Shown here: one piece after another, positions 58,838 through 64,000 of the stretch | How the letters are laid out: each line of letters opens with the position of its first letter | How positions within the stretch are numbered: the first letter of the stretch is position 1 | Assembly: GCF_000002235.5 (NCBI RefSeq) | Contig: NW_022145606.1 | Location: 16,756,254-16,820,253 of the forward strand | DNA length: 64,000 bases | Direction of reading: 5' to 3' | DNA from: Strongylocentrotus purpuratus | Taxonomy: Eukaryota; Echinodermata; Echinoidea; Camarodonta; Strongylocentrotidae | Notes under the pieces: generated by a model | The model's database searches: none | The model's input: only the letters and a program-made list of their open reading frames with translations | Told to the model about the DNA's origin: nothing | Position numbers and translations under genes: made by a program

Positions 58838-58912
58838 AATCTATCCGACCCCGGTGAAAATTCAAGCGCCAATCATCTTAGTCTCACCGCAGGAAAACAT
58901 TTTTACCATTCT

Positions 58913-59074
58913 ATAGGCGGTGTCAGACAGAGGCAATTATCTAGATAAAAGTTATCGAGATAATCCGTAGCCTGTCTGTCACCTGCCTGTCACCTACATA
59001 AGTGAATTATCTGGATAAATATTATCTAGATAGTTCAAGATGGATCGGGAAAATTGTGTCTGCCATCGCCTTAT
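58913..59074. mobile_element. Short inverted-repeat element in the Rab-gene 3' UTR
   Basis: The left end TATAGGCGGTGTCAGACAGA is mirrored by the right end TTGTGTCTGCCATCGCCTTA. The interior has TTATCTAGATAAAAGTTATC and TTATCTGGATAA palindromes. It lies between the stop codon (58837) and the poly(A) signal, so it is probably transcribed in the mRNA. Confidence 0.8.
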
Positions 59075-59087
59075 GAAGAACTTCAAG

Positions 59088-59093
59088 AATAAA
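59088..59093 (+). terminator. CRACR2A: Likely polyadenylation signal of the Rab gene
   Basis: First AATAAA after the stop codon, 250 nt downstream. This would give a 3' UTR of about 270 nt. Other signals further on are possible. Confidence 0.55.
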
Positions 59094-59173
59094 AGCTACA
59101 TGACAGTGACAGCATTTTTTATTTTAATGAGTATGATAATTTGCGTGCACATTCGTCACGATTGAAAAGACTT

Positions 59174-59353
59174 TTAAAGCCTTACTGCACTACTCTATAT
59201 AGAAAACAATGCCTAAGTGGTGCCCGTTGGCCCCCCCATGATCCCCTTTGTCTTATGACAAGTGAGAGCTGATTTTGATGAGATAATCAACTGTCAGTGA
59301 CCATGCAGGGAGGTCTAATCCCCACTTGCCAAACTAGTGCAGTGGGGACTTAA
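59174..59353 (+). mobile_element. TTAA-flanked MITE family, copy 7
   Basis: TTAAAGCCTTACTGCACTAC at the left and CTAGTGCAGTGGGGACTTAA at the right. It lost the AGCTACTTGC stretch near the left end, so it is shorter. Confidence 0.85.
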
Positions 59354-60585
59354 GAGGCTATTCCTTTGGAGAATATTTACACAAACTAATATTTATGTTA
59401 AAATCGTATAAATAAAACATAATTTATGGGGATGAATAATTTGAACACTATTATTTTTTCGTCTGACGTTTTCTTTTTTGCTGATTTTAATTACGTAAAA
59501 TTATGCTCACTATTGATTTCATTCGTTATTCATGTTCTTATTTGTCAATATCAAATATTGATAAGATATTTATTTCAGTTACTTAAGGCAAAGGAGGTAA
59601 ATCACTTTGTAAACCTCTGCATTGAACTTTCCTGAAGCTTCGAGGATTATTGTAAATTAACTCTAAAGTTCTTTTGAAACAATGCATTCCTTAAGCAAAT
59701 TTTAACATAGCACAAGAAATGTATAGCTATATTATTTATTTGCCTTTCAACAAAGTTTATATATTTTAACGATTTCTTTTTCATTCGAAATTAGTGCAAT
59801 CGCTCTCGATATGAATTCCACATTCACTTTATGCCCACATGATATTATGTTTACATTTCGTTATCACCAAATGATACAATAACGACAGCATCAATCAGCA
59901 TAGCATACAAATAGGTTCATTATGCGACCTATTCATGCATACTCGATTGAGAGTAGATTTGTTAGCAAATCGGTCTGCTGGTCAAACTGAACCTATTGTA
60001 AACCTGTATCATTACTAACCGTCACTATATTCGGACTGAAACTTAAAGGTAATACAAAGTTTTGGAAATTTTGAAAATTGGTTAGATAGTGGTTCTTTAC
60101 GATTTTGATATATTTGGCTGCCCATGTGGATGTAATATAAGCACTAAAAAGGTTAGCCTCTAAACGCTTCTGCTTTCGAGAAAAATTGAATATAACAATT
60201 TCAAATAGCGCCTACGGTCGTACAATGGTAGCTGCGACCAAGAAAATCTCAGAATATGTAGTTGTGATATATAATTTCCAAATGGGAATAGAAAATCGGT
60301 CGATTTTAGTCAAGAAACATTGTTTTATAGCTTAATTAATATCTTGACCTTGAGAGGGAGCTATACAACATAAAGAGTTTATTATTCATAATTTCATAAC
60401 TTAAGACTCGATTTCAACCGTAACAACGATCACTGAATATTGTAGGATCGCATATGCTTCCAATATGTTCATTTGAACCAATTTCATGACCCCATACCAA
60501 AACTTTGTATTACCTATAAGAAAGTGTATTTATCTGTATGCAATCACTCAATTGGGACTACTGGGCCTTATGTATCATACTCATG

Positions 60586-60620
<35 letters not shown>

Positions 60621-60802
60621 CACGTCTTGTGTAAAAATGTAAAAACAAATCTTTCTACAATGTATCTATATAGAAGTATGTATAGGCGGTGAGGTAACTG
60701 TACGTACTATAAATGCAAAACGATTTAAAAATAAAGATAAACAAAATGGCCCAGGCGAACCTCGATCCAAAGCATCAATGTTTTTTTCTTGCCATGTACA
60801 CG
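59354..60802. other. Intergenic, no gene recognised; (TA)n at 60588-60618
   Basis: AT-rich sequence. The (TA)n run gives a spurious Tyr/Ile frame. Confidence 0.55.
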
Positions 60803-60900
60803 TCATTTACGCATGTCTTGCCAAAGGACGTTAGCGTTTGCCGGGCTATAATTCAAACCTTTAAACCTTCGATTGAAACTGAGAGTCCAGTGAATGCACC
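60803..60900 (-). mobile_element. Decayed SINE fragment
   Basis: GTCTTGCCAAAGGACGTTAG matches the block next to the B-box in the other SINEs. The tRNA-like part is degraded (TAATTCAAACC in place of the B-box). Confidence 0.45.
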
Positions 60901-61148
60901 ATTATACGGAAGCAAAAAGATGCACACCCTCTTTTGCTTCATCATGCAGGGGCGGATCTAGCTTTTTGCTAAGGGGGGGGTTGACCAAAATAATGACGAT
61001 GCGGAGCATCGTCCACGAGCCGCGAAGCGGCGAGCCGATTTTTGGGGGGGTGTTTATTTGAACCCCGTAAGTGATGTTTTCCTGGCATCTATTAACACAA
61101 TGGAGACCATAAAAAGCAGTGCATGATAACGTCTTTTTAAATCAAGTA

Positions 61149-61196
61149 ATAATAATAATAATAATAATAATATTGGCATTTATATAGCGCTCTTAC
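61149..61196 (-). mobile_element. SINE tail fragment with (AAT)n
   Basis: AATAATAAT run followed by TTGGCATTTATATAGCGCTC, the tail block of the local SINE type, nested within the composite element. Confidence 0.55.
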
Positions 61197-61215
61197 AGAC
61201 ATAACAGTTTAATAC

Positions 61216-61319
61216 ATAGTTATATCCAGAGTTATCATGTGTTTGGTTAAGTTACCAGATGAGTTGAATATCTTCTCACAATATTTGCACTTGAAAGGGT
61301 TTCTCTCCAGCGTGCGTTC
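61216..61319 (-). pseudogene. C2H2 zinc-finger gene fragment
   Basis: The minus strand encodes RTHAGEKPF in one frame and FKCKYCEKIFNSSGNLTKHM in the next, a linker plus one C2H2 finger. One extra base in the CCCTTTC run shifts the frame between them. The second zinc-binding His is Leu (HMITL for HxxxH). Flanked by poly-A/G tracts rather than by further fingers, so it is a dead captured fragment. Confidence 0.75.
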
Positions 61320-61430
61320 TTTTTTCTTTCTTTTTTTCTTTCTTTTTTTCTTTTTTTTCCCTTTTTTTTTTTTTTTTTTTTTTTGGGCCGCCCAAGGGGG
61401 GGGGTTGCAACCCCCCCAACCCCCCCCCCC
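61318..61430. repeat. Poly-pyrimidine (T-rich) tract then G and C runs
   Basis: T-rich with a 20+ T run, then GGGCCGCCCAAGGGGGGGGG and two C runs. Lys-, Phe- and Gly-rich frames here are artefacts. Confidence 0.85.
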
Positions 61431-61451
61431 TGGATCCGCCACTGTCATGCA

Positions 61452-62575
61452 ATTCCCTCAATATTTTAAAAACACGTTTTGAAATTGTCGTTCCAGACAG
61501 GACTTTACACAAGTTTAAACTTTGTATGCCATAATGCTAATAGAACTGCCAATAATAATTCTGTATCAAAAAGGAAAACACCTCGGTTACCGTCTTGTGC
61601 GGAGAGCCGACAGTGGGTATTATGAGTATTATTGAGAAGTCAAAACCAGATCAAGTGCGATTCATATAGTGACGTCACGTCAGTCGGTTGACTGCCTCTG
61701 ATTTGACACGTACATGTATAATTAGCCGACAGGATGACCTGCAATTTAAATGACTTTGCAATATTTATTTCATTTTACAATTCATATGGCCCTCAAGAAA
61801 CCTCTATTAGAAAGGTTTTTATGTTAAAATTTTCGCATCTAAATTTTTTTTTTTTAAATTGGGGTCTAGGTCCAACCGACTTGGACCCAAATTTCGATTT
61901 GATTTGATTTGACCAATGGCAGTACATAGTTTAACTTTAAAAAGCTATGAGATCAATCCAAATAAATTGCAAACCTTCAATCAGTCGCAACATTACAGTT
62001 TACTGCCATCTCTTTAACGTTTGCTATTGGTTGTACTTCAACGAAAGGTTGTGACACGAGAAACACGCTTATAGAACCCACAAAATAAAAATGTATAGTG
62101 TTATCAGAAACAAGGAACCTATATAGTATGAAGCTAGTAAACAGATGTAGGTTTGCTTTTTATTTTATGTAGGCTTTATCTTACATTAAAATGATCCAAA
62201 CTTTCATTCAGATATATCAAATAAGAACTTTAAATTTAAGAATATACTAGGCATAATTAATTTACATCTTTTCGTGTCACTGTAAGCCCTTTTTCTTAAA
62301 ACAACACAGGAACTAAATTTAAACAATTTCAACCTAACTTTAAATTCATTCGGATGAACCTAAAGACGACAAAAAAAGGCGAAAACTTATTTTAAACCGC
62401 CATAATGCATGTACGATATTGTAAAAAGACTGTTAACCATTATGTAAAAAGATTATAACAAAGAACGATAATTTGGTCTATCTTAAACCAATTGTGTGCT
62501 GCCTTGTTTTTGTTAAAAGGATTAAGAGGAAAATGTTTATGGCTTTGATGGGGAAGAAAGTCAGAGACAGTGTGT
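61452..62575. other. Intergenic, no gene recognised
   Basis: AT-rich. TTTGATTTGATTTGA at about 61896-61910 is a short repeat. Nothing else supported. Confidence 0.5.
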
Positions 62576-62578
62576 GAG

Positions 62579-62579
<1 letters not shown>

Positions 62580-62647
<68 letters not shown>

Positions 62648-62681
62648 CTAGAGAAAAAGACAGAGAGGATAAAAGGGAGAT

Positions 62682-62716
<35 letters not shown>

Positions 62717-62765
62717 GAGAGAGAGAGCTAGAGAGAGATAACAAGAAAACTAACAAGAGAGAAAG
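62580..62765. repeat. (GA)n microsatellite upstream of the DNAJC25-like gene
   Basis: Nearly continuous GA with short interruptions, 300-490 nt before the start codon. The Ser/Leu-rich minus-strand frame is an artefact. Confidence 0.92.
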
Positions 62766-62890
62766 TAGAAGAAACATACAAAGAAAGAGGGAAGCAGGGA
62801 GGCCAAGAGACTTTAACTACATGCCCTGAGGGAAGGGAGCCAACGGAAGCGAGAGAGAGGGAAGCTAGAGTCGAGAGCTAGATCGAGAAG

Positions 62891-63067
62891 GGCCTGGGGG
62901 CGGCTGAGAGGGAGGGGGCGTAGACGAAGGAGATGAAATAAATTAAACCAACGTAATTATCAGTGTGGCCTTTTGACACTGACGCATATAATAATCCTAA
63001 AATTTATTATAAAATGATATGGATCTGAGAACGCCATCTACGTTTAATGTGCTGACAACGTTGCAAC
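62891..63067 (+). promoter_or_regulatory. Probable promoter region of the DNAJC25-like gene
   Basis: A locally GC-rich patch with GGGGGCGG (62896-62903) and GGGGGCG (62914-62920), Sp1-type GC boxes, lies 150-170 nt before the ATG. No TATA box is at a convincing distance. The exact start site cannot be read. Confidence 0.45.
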
Positions 63068-63182
63068 ATGGCGCTGCACATGAAAACATTTCTCTTTATT
63101 ATCATTACAGTTTTTGTCACCTTTAATGACTGTAATGCTATGATAGATAGCTTGTACTGTGGAAAAGAAAACTGCTATGATG
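63068..63182 (+). CDS. DNAJC25: DNAJC25-like ER J-protein, first coding exon
   Basis: The ATG in the context AACATGG starts MALHMKTFLFIIITVFVTFN, a signal peptide of about 24 residues. DSLYCGKENCYD follows, matching the conserved motif between the signal peptide and the J domain of DNAJC25 (LYCG-xx-xCYEVLGV). The exon ends GATG|GTAGGT, one base into a codon, which fits the Val that begins VLGV in the family. DNAJC25 proteins are multi-pass ER membrane J-proteins whose J domain recruits Hsp70. The J domain, the transmembrane segments and the remaining exons lie beyond the right edge. The gene starts 4.2 kb after the Rab gene on the same strand with its own GC-box region. Confidence 0.85.
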
Positions 63183-63603
63183 GTAGGTGTATTTATTAAT
63201 ACATATTTTGCTTTCTTGTGACTTTTACTTGGGTTATCTTTAGGTGAATAAATTGTACAATTTTACTACAGTCCCACTCGTAGCTAAATTAGTTTGCAAT
63301 TTGCGTAGCCGTCAACATGGATTTTCGGCGCTAGTTCAGAAGTCTAGCCAAAATTTGAGATACCTAACTGAAACATATCCAAAATGAAGTAAATATTCCT
63401 CAAATTTTCAAATAAATATCATGAGTTAAAAGTCGTTATGTTTATTACTTCCTGTTTTGTGTCCTAGAGTCTCGGTCTAGTTTCGTGTCAATTTTCTTGT
63501 TATTTTTGGATTATTTTTCAGAAAACCGTTGATATTAGTATAGATCTAGTCTACACTTTTTCACAGGTTTCACGGCAAACTGCTGCACAATATAAAGCAT
63601 ACT

Positions 63604-63740
63604 GGCGAGCGCGCACCTGTGTTAAGTTATCTACCGTAATGAGGATCTGAGACATTACGGTAGATAACTCAGATATCTTGGTAGGGAGGCCAATGCCCGG
63701 GCGTAAGGCTTCTACGCCTACGATTTGTGCGCTCGTCGTC
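63604..63740. repeat. Nested inverted repeat in DNAJC25-like intron 1
   Basis: Inner arms of 17 bp are perfect: AGTTATCTACCGTAATG (63625-63641) and CATTACGGTAGATAACT (63653-63669). Outer blocks GCGAGCGCGCAC (63605) and GTGCGCTCGTC (63727) are also nearly complementary. It is probably a MITE relic. Confidence 0.7.
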
Positions 63741-64000
63741 CAAGTCAGAAAATTACCAGAAGAAAATAAAAGGGGAAAAAAAAAGAAAACAAATATCTAT
63801 GGAATAAAATGTATAACAAATACACAATTACACACTCCACAACATACCTATAATCACGGATCTGTAATGGTCTTTCACCATTTGTTGACGATCTTGCAGA
63901 TTTTGATGTATTTTGATCCAATAATTGCGCTAGCAGACGAAAATAACGGACGCACGAGAGAAACTAGACGGGTCCTAGAGGGCGATGAGGTTAGCTCACT

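Larger units (their letters stand above)
60947..61444. mobile_element. hAT-like composite element or two neighbouring repeats, flanked by TCATGCA
   Basis: CAGGGGCGGATCTAG at the left is mirrored by CTGGATCCGCCACTG at the right. TCATG(CA) lies immediately outside both ends (60942-60948 and 61445-61451). G-rich runs sit inside each end. The interior has two dyads (ACGATGCGGAGCATCGT and GCCGCGAAGCGGC), an (AAT)n with TATAGCGCTC SINE tail, and a zinc-finger fragment. It could instead be two short elements of one family. Confidence 0.55.

Noticed and set aside
14650..59353. Conserved noncoding RNA interpretation of the seven TTAA-ended repeats
   Set aside because: Mirrored ends, TTAA boundaries and random orientation fit a MITE family better than an RNA gene family.
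61209..61512. Gly/Pro/Lys-rich minus-strand frames
   Set aside because: Made of homopolymer tracts. Only the zinc-finger part is meaningful and it is reported separately.

Overview
This is eukaryotic nuclear DNA: introns with GT/AG boundaries, AT-rich background, very many microsatellites, and families of short inverted-repeat elements and tRNA-derived SINEs. The repeat types and the protein sequences suggest a marine invertebrate, most likely an echinoderm or a related deuterostome. That placement is inference, because no species marker is visible.

Only two protein-coding genes can be supported, both on the + strand. The first (39146-58837) is the 3' part of a CRACR2A-like large Rab GTPase. 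Fourteen exons join in frame and give 461 codons: an N-terminal homology segment, a long coiled coil, a short linker and a complete C-terminal Rab GTPase domain ending in a polybasic tail and CC-N-F. Its upstream exons, expected to carry two EF-hands, were not found in the 39 kb to the left. The second gene begins at 63068, 4.2 kb downstream. It is the first coding exon of a DNAJC25-like ER J-protein: signal peptide, then the conserved LYCG...CYD motif. It runs off the right edge.

Positions 1-39145 show no gene I can defend. They hold dispersed non-autonomous DNA elements, LINE and SINE remnants, tandem duplications of 65-300 bp and GA/CT, CA, AT and ATT microsatellites, separated by AT-rich sequence. 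The Rab gene introns are equally repeat-rich, and several insertions sit very close to splice sites: a 111-bp inverted-repeat element 5 nt after the exon 3 donor, and a roughly 310-bp one ending about 18 nt before exon 12. Intron 9 carries a 271-bp near-perfect fold-back. Intron 10 carries a tandem duplication that copied the acceptor and first 28 nt of exon 11, leaving a decoy pseudoexon.

Two short-element families recur: a TTAA-flanked family of about 175-200 bp with seven copies, and a long-TIR family of about 265-335 bp with four copies. Single elements with clear terminal inverted repeats lie at 244-546, 15579-15954, 34456-34570, 50018-50189 and 58913-59074. A composite region at 60947-61444 encloses a decayed C2H2 zinc-finger fragment. 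I found no CRISPR array, operon, functional tRNA or rRNA gene, and no convincing novel system. The most unusual items are the fold-back, the decoy exon, the Gly-to-Glu change in the Rab switch I segment and the zinc-finger capture.
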